Positions 33,178 to 43,500 of a stretch of 64,000 nt of DNA are shown here, one piece after another. Made by a program: the position numbers and the translations under genes. The notes under the pieces were generated by a model. The model searched no databases, had not been told where the DNA came from, and saw nothing but the letters and a program-made list of their open reading frames with translations. Source of the DNA: Austropuccinia psidii (Eukaryota > Basidiomycota > Pucciniomycetes > Pucciniales > Sphaerophragmiaceae); assembly GCA_023105745.1 (NCBI GenBank), contig JALGQZ010000001.1, forward strand, positions 42,432,082 to 42,496,081, given 5' to 3'. Every line of letters begins with the position of its first letter. The first letter of the stretch is position 1.

Positions 33178-34682
33178 TTTCAGCCTGTGACTCAAAACAG
33201 AGCACTAGCATGACATCCAACATACCATAAATAATGGTATGAAAAGTATTGAACAAACATAGTCAATACAGGTAATAAATAAGAGAAAACAATCCTCTTA
33301 AATTAAACACCAACCTTATCCAAACAGAATAAGGAAACCTAGAGGAGAATAAACAGGTCAAAACCCTTATTTTCACCTCTCATCTAACTTATGCATATTT
33401 AAGTTATTATATACCAAAATGATATTTTTCTTAAAGCTCACATAGAGAGCTACACAATGATATCATCCATGTTGTTGCAACACCACTACAACTGGAGATA
33501 CCATATGACCTTTATTTCAAAACCAAGACCCCCCTGAAAGTCAAAGAGGGCTTGTACAAAACTGTACAAAAGTATAACCAAATTAAAGATCTAAACAAGA
33601 GCTTTAATTTGAGATACATTAGACCTCTGTATCTCTTAAATTGACTGAGGGATCTTGGTTCAAAGGTTTAACAACCAGAAATACAGATATTCTGAAAACA
33701 AGAATGTAAACAAACCCCTGTATCTTTGGCATACACTCATACAACTTTACAGTGTAATATACCAAGCTGTATAGCTAATCAAGCCCTACAAAACTGTATC
33801 ATCAGAATACAGATATCTTCCAAATTGAAGAAGATATCTGGCATGGAAGTTTTTGAAGCCTCATACTGATGTACAAAAATACATCCAAAAATTTAAAACC
33901 CTTATAACTTTTGGTATTTGAAAGAAGGGTAAACATGAAGCATACCAAATTGAAGAGCTCATTAAGCCCTTCAATTCTGTGCTCTTGGTTTCTTGATATC
34001 TCAAAAACTGACTAAGATATCTTGGTTGGAAGTATTTTGACCAATACTGGCCTGTACCAAACCTGTACCAACCAGTACTGTCTTGATACTCAAAATAATG
34101 GTTGTTCAAAGCTTAAACCCGCCCAGAATGACCAGTATTGATCATACAGACACCAGAACAACGTCATCAAAGTGCTGACGTGGCAGGTGAAAAGTTTTTT
34201 CACCCTGTATTGATCCAGAATGATCATTTGTGGTTCGAAAACCACAATTCTGCCTCTACTGACGTCAGAATTGAGGATCCAGAACCACAGACTGACCATT
34301 GGAGTGAAAATTTTCACTCCTCTGACGTGTTAAGAGTTAATAACTCTTGACAGTCCTGAAAGATATAAAAAGAAGGGTTTTTTCCTTCAAAAACCCATTA
34401 TCTTATCTTACTTTACCTATATTCTTACGTGGCAAGACTATTATCCATCAGTAGTGTCCTTAGAATAATTAAAGATATAATTAAAATATAATTATTGTAG
34501 TGTTTCTTTACAGTCAAAGATATTAGAGCATTGCAACCCAGGTCCTCAATAGACTCATCACCACTTTTACCACGTAGCAGTAGGACCTGAAGATTTAATT
34601 CATTATTTGTTTTTGATGTGTCACAGTCATAATACTAGCTTGTATTTACATTTTATAGCTACTATATAGACTCACCCTGACA
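33178..34682 (+). repeat. 5' LTR of element D (1,505 bp)
   Basis: Ends ACTCACCCTGACA and is followed directly by the priming motif. The TATA-like ATATAAAAAG is at 34363-34372 and is followed by a T/C-rich stretch. Just upstream are the palindrome AGTGAAAATTTTCACT (about 34303-34318) and an open frame in element orientation (34138-34350) that is shared with LTR J. Confidence 0.9.
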
Positions 34683-34701
34683 TTTTGGGGCCCTGGCCGT
34701 G
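34683..34701 (+). other. Putative primer binding site of element D
   Basis: TTTTGGGGCCCTGGCCGTG directly after the LTR; conserved with E, F and B. Confidence 0.62.
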
Positions 34702-34778
34702 GTTTTTCAACCTTATTGGACGTGTTTTGAACTGAATTAGGCGTAAAATTCAGCTATTTACAAGGTATTTTACTAAAA

Positions 34779-35527
34779 GTGAGTAAAATTTCTAATTTAT
34801 ATTATATTATTATCATTTTTTTTAGCATCATATATCATATATACAATTATTTTTACCTCCAAAAATATATATTCCAAAATATTTTTTTGAGAGTAGGAGT
34901 ACAAATCCTCCTTTTTATTATATTGCAATAATTTCCACGAAATTTAATAATAATACAACAGTATTATTTGAATTTCAATATAAATAATAATATACAAACA
35001 GTATACTATTTATTTTACTATTATTTTTCACCAAAGTGCGTGAAAATTAATATAGAAACATTTATTAATAAATAATTCATAAATATGAAATAATAAAATA
35101 ATTTTTTATTATTTACAAGGAATATTTTAATTAAATATTTCTTTTAAAACAAGATATCACTCAAATTGACGTGAAAACTTGTAATTAATTGATATTTGAA
35201 TCAAATATCAAGTGTTATAATAAATATTATTTATAATATTTATAATAACAAATCAAATTTATTATAATTTAATAAATTTGACGTGTTTATACAAAAACAC
35301 AATAATATCCAAGTGAATCATTCACAAAACACTTGGATATTACAGTTTTTCATTTATAAAACATACGTGAAAAACTCAAAAACTGTTATTTTTCAATAAA
35401 AACATATAAAAATAATAAAAATATATAAAATACCTAAAATTTCGAAAAATAACAGTAGAATTGAATATAATCATTTTGTTTTATCATAAAATACTGATAT
35501 ACAATCTGAAATATCTTTTCTGAATAG
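34779..35527 (+). other. Predicted intron 1 of element D (749 nt)
   Basis: A strong donor, CTAAAA/GTGAGT, in the leader and the acceptor CTGAATAG/TGGAAA. The stretch between is AT-rich without coding potential. Splicing would give the junction A/TG and a purine at -3, a good start context. Confidence 0.6.
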
Positions 35528-36615
35528 TGGAAAAAGACTACATTCCATTAGAAACCCAGTCACAAGGAAATCCATCTGTGACAGCCTCAGAAGACAGAGA
35601 GGTGCTGCCAAAAACCAAGGGCAAGCAGAAAAGACACAGTGAAGTGACAATCAACTCAAAAGATTGGACACCAATAGCCATGCCAAGGGCCAAAAAACCC
35701 AGAAAAGCTCCAACAAAACCAGTTGGATCACCAAAACAAATTGAGAAACAGAAAATCACTGTTATCAACCCAGTTGTAAACTCTAAAGGCAAATTGCCAA
35801 AGAGTATAGATCATAAATTTGTACAAGGGCCTGCTAAAGGTAAATAAACCTTGAAAAATACAACATTTTTTATTGTCTGTCATTTTTTAACATTGTTAAC
35901 ATGACACCTCCACTTCTTAGAGATCTTGGATTCCCAAGAAATCAACCAGAACACTGGCCAAGAAGACACAGAGGAAGAAGAACTGGAGCAAATGACCAGC
36001 AAAGGACTTACCATCAGGGAACTCCTACCCAAGGTCTTATTCCAAATCAAATTCAACCCAGAAGTCCAACCAGGAGATTGGACAGATGCAGAACAGGTCC
36101 TTCAAATACACAAACTCCTGAGAGACCTCTTCACATGGAGCATGGACAACAAAATGTTCACTATGGCAGCATCATGGGCAGAAGTGGGGATAACAACCCA
36201 GAAGATCTGTCTCAAGCAAATGGCTTGGATGGAACTTATGACAGAAATGAAAGGTTGGAATCCCAACAAGAATTTCAAACTCTTAGAAGAAAGAGCAACC
36301 AGAATCAAAGAGAACCAGGCAGCCATACAAGCCATAGAGAGATCTTGGCACAAGGAAGAGCCCAGTCAGATTCAGGTACCCCCAGAAATGGAAGGAGAAG
36401 TCCCATCTTCCCCACAACAATCCAGCAGTTCCAGGCCCTACAAGCCAAAGGAAACTTCATCCAAGGCTCCCCAACCCTTCCAGGTTGTTTCCAACAGGAG
36501 AAAAGGAGCCCAAGGGAAAAACAAAACTTCTTTCAACCAGAGGAAGAAGGAAGCAGACCCATTGATGAAAAAGCTGATGGACTTAGTCCAAGAAGTACAC
36601 AAAAGCAAGAAATAG
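35528..36615 (+). CDS. Predicted spliced accessory protein of element D (335 aa; intron 35840-35920)
   Basis: Exon 1 is 35528-35839 and exon 2 is 35921-36615. Exon 1 ([18 protein letters not shown]..., then [15 protein letters not shown] and KFVQGPAKG) is strongly conserved with element E and rich in Lys/Arg clusters (RAKKPRK). Splicing in phase 1 leads into exon 2, which has QVLQIHKLLRDLFTWSMDNK, WAEVG, QKICLK, MKGWNP and RIKENQAAIQAIE, and ends with a basic, probably helical tail (MKKLMDLVQEVHKSKK). Lengths are 335 aa here and 333 aa in E. Exon 2 lies over the Gag-Pol N-terminus, one frame away. The frame is intact even though D pol is broken. Unknown family and function; an alternative is that this is an ancestral Gag N-terminal protein. 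Confidence 0.7.
35840..35920 (+). other. Predicted intron 2 of element D (81 nt) holding the Gag-Pol ATG
   Basis: Donor AAAG/GTAAAT, acceptor CTTCTTAG/AGATC. If retained, exon 1 stops two codons into the intron (TAA 35845-35847) and the Gag-Pol ATG follows at 35901, 20 nt before the intron end. A TTAAC branch-like motif lies at about 35896-35900. Confidence 0.65.
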
Positions 36616-37705
36616 TTGTACCTACAAATAGTTTTGATAGTTCTGACTCAATAGACCCAGAATTAATAACTGAAACTACAATCCACACTCATGAGTTTGA
36701 AAACAAATTCACATGGACCAAATTGGCCCAATTCATGGATTGGACACATGAAACCCCAGGAAAAATGAGGACAGAAGTGGAAACATTGAAAGAAGAAAAT
36801 GCTTTCCAAGCAACAGTCATAAAAGACTTAAATACAAATCTGGCCAAAATTTGGACAGAATTTGAAAAAACTAACAGACAGTTGAATTCAATTCTAGAAG
36901 AACAACAAACTGTGAGGAGGGATCTGAGGAGTATCCAGCAGCAACAGGATAACTTTGACAAAGAAATTGATTACCTCTATGACAGAGAAGACAATCAATA
37001 CCCTCCAACACAAGGTCAACCTACTACCTCTACAAAATTGAAAGAAGAGGATAAATACTATGACCAGGAACCTGAATATCAGATTCCAAAGTTAAGATCA
37101 GAGTCAGTGTACCAAGATGGGGAAAATCTCAACTATTCAGAGAAACAGGCACTAAAACAGCTACCAGAAGTAACAAACTGGCAAAAGTTCTCAGGAATTG
37201 GGGAATATGACCATATGGAGATCATTGACTATATTGATGGACTCTTTGTTGATGTTCCAAAGATACCAGACTACTGGATCACAACAAGACTTAATACAGC
37301 ATTCAGAGGCCATGCAAACATATGGTATACTGAGATGAAAGAAATACATGGCAGGAAAAGCTGGCCATGGTGGAGGAACCAGATTATAGAAAAGTATAGC
37401 AATGGTAGTTGGATCTGGCAAAAGACCATGTCCTTTGAAAGTGATAGATACTCCACAGAAAAAGACCCTTATGAATGGTGCCTCAAACAAACAAAGAGGC
37501 TAAAAGCTATTGATCCCAATATGACAATAGAAATGAGAAACCATAAACTCCTAACAAAATCGCCAGGAGATCTAGAACATGCAGTCAAATGCAAATGCAA
37601 CAACATCAGCAGCATTGATGACATAGCAAATGTCATACAAGATGTGAGAAAAAAAACCTCCATAGGAAGGTACACATCCTATAAACCAAACTTCAAAGAC
37701 AAGAG
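35901..37705 (+). CDS. Gag-Pol of element D, Gag part (cut by element H)
   Basis: About 600 codons from ATG 35901 (MTPPLLRDLGFPRNQPEHW). Residues 1-240 are R/Q/S/N/P-rich and overlap accessory exon 2. Residues about 260-380 are a likely coiled coil (ETLKEENAFQATVIKDL..., EEQQTVRRDLRSIQQQQ). Residues about 425-600 form the capsid region ([48 protein letters not shown]). Element H enters at 37705; the in-frame continuation starts at 47196. The stop at 37728 lies in H LTR sequence and is an artefact of the insertion. Confidence 0.9.
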
Positions 37706-38469
37706 TGTCACAGGGGCTCTTCTAAAATGAAGAGGGCCTGGCACTCAGTGAACAGACTTACTTATGGAGGGCTCAAAAAGAAATACTCAAAAGATAAGAG
37801 TAATGGAGTAAGAGGATAAATTCCTAGTCATAAAATAATAAGTATAAAATTAAGAGAGACAAAACAAAAGCAATAATAAAGAGCCAACCACAAATAATCC
37901 TGTACCACTGTTTCAACCTGTTCAGAAAAGAGAAAAGGATTAATAAGGATATGGCCACCAGGACTCCACTGAAACAGGTGAGGGAAGGCAAAGACTAACT
38001 TAATAATTAATAAAATAATATTCCAAAGTAAGAATAAAATAATATTAAATAATAAATCAACTATTTTAATTAACTGGGGGAAAAACCCCCAGGTGGGTGA
38101 AGAGGGGCTGGTATATGTGAGAAATGCCAGCCTTGGAGTTTGAGTGTTGAGATACTGGCCTGTATGCTGGAAGAAGTTGGATGTGGGATTGAATCCTGTA
38201 TTGGTGAATCCAATACAGGTTATACAGTCAATACAGGTATTTGCGCCTGTATTGATTACAGGCCTGTATTTGGTGAATCCTGTATTTGGGTCTTGCCTGT
38301 ATGAAAACTGTATTGAGGTTTGAAACTGTATTTGGATCTTGCCTGTATGAAAACTGTATTTGGAGAGTCTTGAATGAAACCCCCTTGCTGATTGGGTTTT
38401 GAAGGGTATCCATGATATAATGATTTGCTGATGATGATTGGAAATGCCCCTGCCTCCTTGGCTGTGACA
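37706..38469 (-). repeat. 3' LTR of element H (764 bp)
   Basis: Begins and ends with TGTCACAG/CTGTGACA. It has a repeated CTGTATT motif cluster (38157-38360) and is followed on its right by the polypurine tract 38470-38487 (minus-strand AAGAGGGGGATAA). Confidence 0.93.
38157..38360. repeat. Cluster of CTGTAT/ATACAG motifs in the H LTR (copy in 46878-47081)
   Basis: About a dozen CTGTAT or ATACAG motifs in both orientations within 200 bp, many extended to CCTGTATTGG. A 24-base unit starting TCTTGCCTGTATG is tandemly repeated with a 46-base period (38291 and 38337). Similar CCTGTATTG motifs occur in the E LTR hairpin and in the D LTR. This may be a regulatory or structural site array. Confidence 0.7.
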
Positions 38470-38925
38470 TTATCCCCCTCTTGAAAGTGGTGAGCTCTGA
38501 GCACCATAAGTATAGTGAGTCTTGATGAGCTTGCAATCAATTCAAACAGTTCCTTTCCCCAATTCCTTAAGATTTTCCCCTTAAAACTTCTTCTTCAATC
38601 AATACTCAAACCAATCTTCATTTAACTATTGTAGGTATTTTCCCATTGATTTTGATTCTGAATTTCCTCTGTTTCATTCAAACTGCCTTCAATCTTCATA
38701 AAATTCCTTTAATCTTGTCTTGAGTGTCTTCATCAACTGTTCTTGAGTCCTCATGGCTTTTGAAAAGGTGGTTGATTTGAGTTTTTTGTCCCAAGACCAC
38801 TTGAAATCATCATAATTTTGAATTTAGAGTGTTGGCATAAGGTGGCCAACATTTGAAATTTTGGACTAAATGAGTAGTCCTGGCCAAAATCCCTGAAAAT
38901 GTGAAAAAATGGGTTTTTGGCCAAT
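38470..38925 (-). other. Element H 3' non-coding region, next to the LTR
   Basis: Polypurine tract at 38470-38487 followed by about 440 bp with no coding signal; simple TCTTGA/TTCAATC-like words recur, as in the H leader. Confidence 0.6.
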
Positions 38926-39472
38926 TTGCGCAAAAATGCGCAAAAATGCGCAAATGCGCAAATATGCCATATTTGCATAAATTGGTGAAAATGATGAAAA
39001 AATTGAATTATTGTGAAAAAATGGCCTAAAAGTGGTTTTTGGCCATTTTGCGCATTTTTGCGCAAAATGCGCAAATATGCGCAAATGCGCAAAAATGCGC
39101 AAAGTGCGCAAATTTTGCGCAAAATGCGCAAATGCGCAAATATGCCATATGTGGCATAAATTGGTGAAAATGATGGAAAATTTGAATTATTGTGAAAAAA
39201 TGGCCTAAACGTGGTTTTTGGCCATTTTGCGCATTTTTGCGCAAAATGCGCAAATATGCGCAAATGCGCAAAAATGCGCAAAGTGCGCAAATTTTGCGCA
39301 AAGTGCGCAAATTTTGCGCAAAATGCGCAAATGCGCAAATATAATGATTTTGGCCAAAAAGGCCTTTTGAAGGCTTTTGACAAGAAAAGGGCCCTTTTGC
39401 GCAAAAATGCGCAAAAGTGCGCAAATGCGCAAAAATGCGCAAAATGCGCAAAATTGCGCAAAATGCGCAAAT
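38926..39472. repeat. TGCGCAAA tandem array in the 3' region of element H
   Basis: More than 30 copies of a TGCGCA core separated by A or T runs (units of about 8-10 bp such as ATGCGCAAA), in four clusters. A larger unit of 178 bp is duplicated: ATTGGTGAAAATGATG at 38981 and at 39159, each followed by the same spacer (TTGAATTATTGTGAAAAAATG) and cluster. The core is palindromic and CpG-containing, in contrast to the CpG-poor surroundings. The minus-strand open frames here, rich in Phe/Ala/His/Cys, simply translate the repeat. Confidence 0.9.
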
Positions 39473-40566
39473 CACCCAATATGCATAATTAAGCATATTA
39501 TGATAAGAATTGATGAAGAATGGCTGTTTTGATGTTTTGAGGTCTGATATGGCCAATTGTGCCAAAGTACATATCTTGATGAAATTGGCCAATTGGGCCA
39601 TTTTGAAACAGTTTCTTCTATGAGCTTGATTTCTTTCTTGAATATCTTCTTCTTATCCCCTCCTTCATTGGTCAATTGCCATAAACACCTTGCTGATTGG
39701 GTTTTGGCTTTCAATTTTGATCTTGAGGAATGAGTTCAATGCTGACATTCATATTTGACTCCACTGCCTCTGGTTCCCCGCCTTTTGTGATTTGGAGATG
39801 CCTTGGTTATGAAGTTTAAAAAAAACCCTTGAAGAAATTTTGATGAGGATTATCTGTAGCTGGTCTTTACCATTACTAGTGTTTGCTCTTGATTATTGAA
39901 TAAATTCACTCCCCAAACAAGATATGGGAGTTATGATTGCTGCTTTTGAAACAAGAAATGAAAAAATAAATCATACAAATAAAAGAAAATGAAATAAAAA
40001 ATAAAAAAAAAAATAAAAAATAAAAATGAAAAAGAATTGAGAGAAAAAGAGAGTAAAGAAAGAAATAAGAAATTCCTGAGGGTTGTCCTTCTTGTGGTGA
40101 GTTTCTTGATTTTGGCCAAAATGTTCTGAAAGATAAAACCAAGCATTTGATGCTCACAGCGTGGCCAAGGTAATGTTTTACAAGAATTAGACCCCTCAGG
40201 GATGCATACCAGGAGATGGAACTTACTTTCATAACTTCCACTCCCCACCAAGCACCATAAATGAAAATTGAAATATGCCATAAGATGAATCTGATAATGA
40301 ATGTCTTGAAATATAATTTATGGCATGATTTAAGAAAGAAGAGAAAATAAAATAAAGGAAAAGATTGGGCCAAATCTTGATGAAAGGTCCAAATCTTGAG
40401 GGTATTATGTTGCAAGGCCTTCTGAACCTGTCCAAAAATTGACAAGTGCTCACAAAGTGGCCAAGGTGATGCTTACAACAAATTTGGGTAGAATACCCCC
40501 TTAAAGGTGCATGCCAGGAGAGGAACTTACTTTCATAAACCCCAATCCCCACCAAGCACCATAAAA
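39473..40566 (-). repeat. Element H 3' region with a duplicated segment of about 170 bp
   Basis: Non-coding. Two diverged copies of one segment lie at about 40105-40265 and 40408-40570 (shared words CTCACA.(C/A)GTGGCCAAGGT, CCAGGAGA, GAACTTACTTTCATAA, CCCCACCAAGCACCATAAA), period about 303 bp. The right copy runs into the stop region of pol. An A-rich low-complexity stretch lies at 39960-40050. Confidence 0.7.
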
Positions 40567-43500
40567 TCAAACTCTTGAGGCATTTGGGCCAGGCTTGTCT
40601 GGATACAAAGTGTGAAAATCCTTGACAAGGTCTGGGGAGTTGGTAAGGTTGGAAGCTGGTTCCCAAGTTGTTCTTTCTGGGTCTTCATTGAATCCTTTCC
40701 ACTCCACTAAATACCATAATGAACCTCTCTTGAGTTTTGAGTCCAGAACCTGAGCCACTTCCCATTCTTCTTGCTCTTCCACTATTACTGGAGGTGGTGG
40801 CAATTGGTGTCGATTTGGGATAGTTGATTGCTTCACTGGTTCTAACAAGGACACATGGAAAACAGGGTGAACTGACTTCCATTGTTGAGGCAACTTGAGG
40901 TGATATGCATGGCTGCCAATCTTCTTGAGAACTTCAAAGGGTCCCAACCATCTTTCTGAAAGTTTCTTGGTGGGTCTTGTTGTCTTGATGTTCTTGGAAG
41001 CTAGCCATACTTTGTCCCCAGGTTGGAAATCAGGTGGAATTGCTCTATTTCTATCTGCATACTTCTTGAATCTTCTTATTGCTGACTCTAATTCTTCTTT
41101 GACAACTTGCTGTACTGATTGGAGTTTTGTTGATAACTTTCCAGCAGGTGAATCTTGAGAAACATGGATTGAGTCAAAGCTGGGATTTCTTCCATAAATG
41201 GTGAAAAAAGGTGATTGCTTTGTGGATGAATGTTCTGCATTATTATAGGCAAATTCAGCCAGAGGGAGCCAGGTGTGCCAGTCATCTTGATGGTAACTGA
41301 CATACATCCGAAGATACTGTTCTAGAATCTGATTTACCCTCTCTGTCTGTCCATCTGTTTCAGGGTGAAATGCAGTTGAAAGATCTCTTGATATCTTGAG
41401 CTGCTGACATAACTGGGTCCAGAATGATGAAACAAATAAAGAACCTCTATCACTAACAATACTGATTGGAAGACCATGTTTGGAAAAGACATGATTAATG
41501 AGTATTTGAGCTAAGTCCAAAGCAGTGATTGTTGAATAAGTTGGAATAAATATTGCCATTTTTGAAAATCTGTCTACAACTACTAAAATGGAATCAAAGT
41601 TTCTTGACAAGGGCAATTGAGTGATAAAGTCCATTGATAAAGAATTCCAAGGACCAGATGGAATTTGAAGAGGCTTGAGTAATCCAAACTTCTTATGGTG
41701 GATGTTCTTGTTTCTTGAACATTGCTGACATGAGGACACATAGTCCTTGATGATTTGATTCATGCCAGCCCAATAAAAATCCCTCTTGATGAGCTTGAGG
41801 GTCTTCTCCTGGCCAGGATGGCCAGCCAATGGTGAATCGTGACGCCTTTGAAGAATATCCAATTGAACTTCATGATTGCTTGGAATAACTACTCTATCTT
41901 TGAACAATAACAATTTTGCTTGAGGTTCAAGAGAATAGTCCGGGACTGATTCTCCTCTTGCTAATTTCTTGAGGATCTCCTTATAGTCTTTGTCTTGCCA
42001 TACTTGTCTTTGGATCTGATCAACTAAATCTGAAAACATTTCAACTTTTATGGAAAAGAATCTTGACTCTTGAATTTCATTCTGCTTGAGAACTTGATGA
42101 AAGTTTTGAGGATTCTTGCTGATGAAATCCACCCCCCTCTCTGGGTACACGTCGTCCCGACGTGACAAGGCATCCGGTAAAGTGGCCAGCCTGCCTGGGC
42201 GGTAAGTGATAACAAAGTGAAATTCAGACAAAAATTCAGCCCAGCGGGCCTGACGACGAGTAAGGACTTTAGAGGACATAAAATATTGGAGAGAACAATG
42301 GTCTGTTAAGACCTCAAAGGAATCAGAAAGAGAAAGGAGAAAGGCTCTCCAGCGCTTGAGAGCCCAAACTATGCCAAGGAGTTCCTTGTCATGAATTTCA
42401 TAGTTGAGTTCAGCTGGTAAGAGCTTGCGACTATCAAATGCAATGGGATGCTTTCCTGAGTCATTCACCTGACTCAGTACAGCACCCAAGGCATAATCAG
42501 AGGCATCAGTCTCTACAATAGTTGGGAGAGAAGGATTAAAATGAGAGAGGATAGGAGCAGTGGTGAAAGCTTCTTTGAGTATCTGAAACTGGCTAAGAGC
42601 TTCCTCATTGAAGATAAAGGGAGAGTCTTTTTTGAGAAGGGAAGTGAGAGCAGAGATTTTTTTGGAATAATTTCTAATGAAACAACGATAAAAGTTGGCA
42701 AAGCCAAGGAAAGATTGGAGGGCCTTGACGTTCTTGGGCTGAGGCCAATTGAGTATTTGCTGGACTTTTGAAGAATCCATCTTGAGGCCATCACTTGAAA
42801 CAACATAGCCCAAGTATTCCACACTTGAGGCATGGAATACACACTTGGAGGCTTTAGCAAACAAATTATTGTCTCTCAGTCTTTGGAGAACAGAGGCCAC
42901 ATGTTTAACATGTTCATCCAAAGAGCTAGAGAAGACCATAATATCATCTAAGTACACTACAACAAAAATATCCAAATAATCTGCAAATATATCATTCACA
43001 AGATTTTGGAATGAAGCTGGAGCATTGGTTAAGCCAAATGGCATAACCAAATACTCATAACTGCCATATTTGGTTCTAAAGGCAGTTAAATGCTCATCCC
43101 CCTCTTTAATTCTCAGGAGATTATAAGCACCACGCAGATCTATCTTGGAGAAGATAGTAGCACCGTTAAAGACGGTAAGAAGCTGATTCATTGGAGGAAC
43201 AGGATACCTGTTCTTCCTAGTGACAGCATTAAGTTTGCGGTAGTCAACACACAAACGAAGACCACCATCCTTTTTCTTAACAAAAAGGACAGGTGCTCCT
43301 GTTGAGGAGGAGCTTGGTCTGATGAAACCTTTCTCTACATTCTCTGAAATGTAGGCCCGCAGTGTTTCTGACTCATTCTTTGATAAAGAGTAGATAACAC
43401 CAACTGGAGGTAGAAGACCCTCCAGTTCGATATGATGATCACAGGCACGGTGTGGAGGAAGTTTCTCTGCTTTCACTTTGGAGAATACATCCAAATATTT

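Noticed and set aside
38926..39472. CRISPR-like array
   Set aside because: The units are short and palindromic with A/T spacers of a few bases, in a eukaryotic retroelement; there are no unique spacers of 25-40 bp and no cas genes.
38751..39601. Long minus-strand open frames with repeated F-A-H-F-C-A residues
   Set aside because: They are the translation of the TGCGCAAA array in several frames; a repeat of unit not multiple of three stays open in all frames. No start context or conservation supports a protein.
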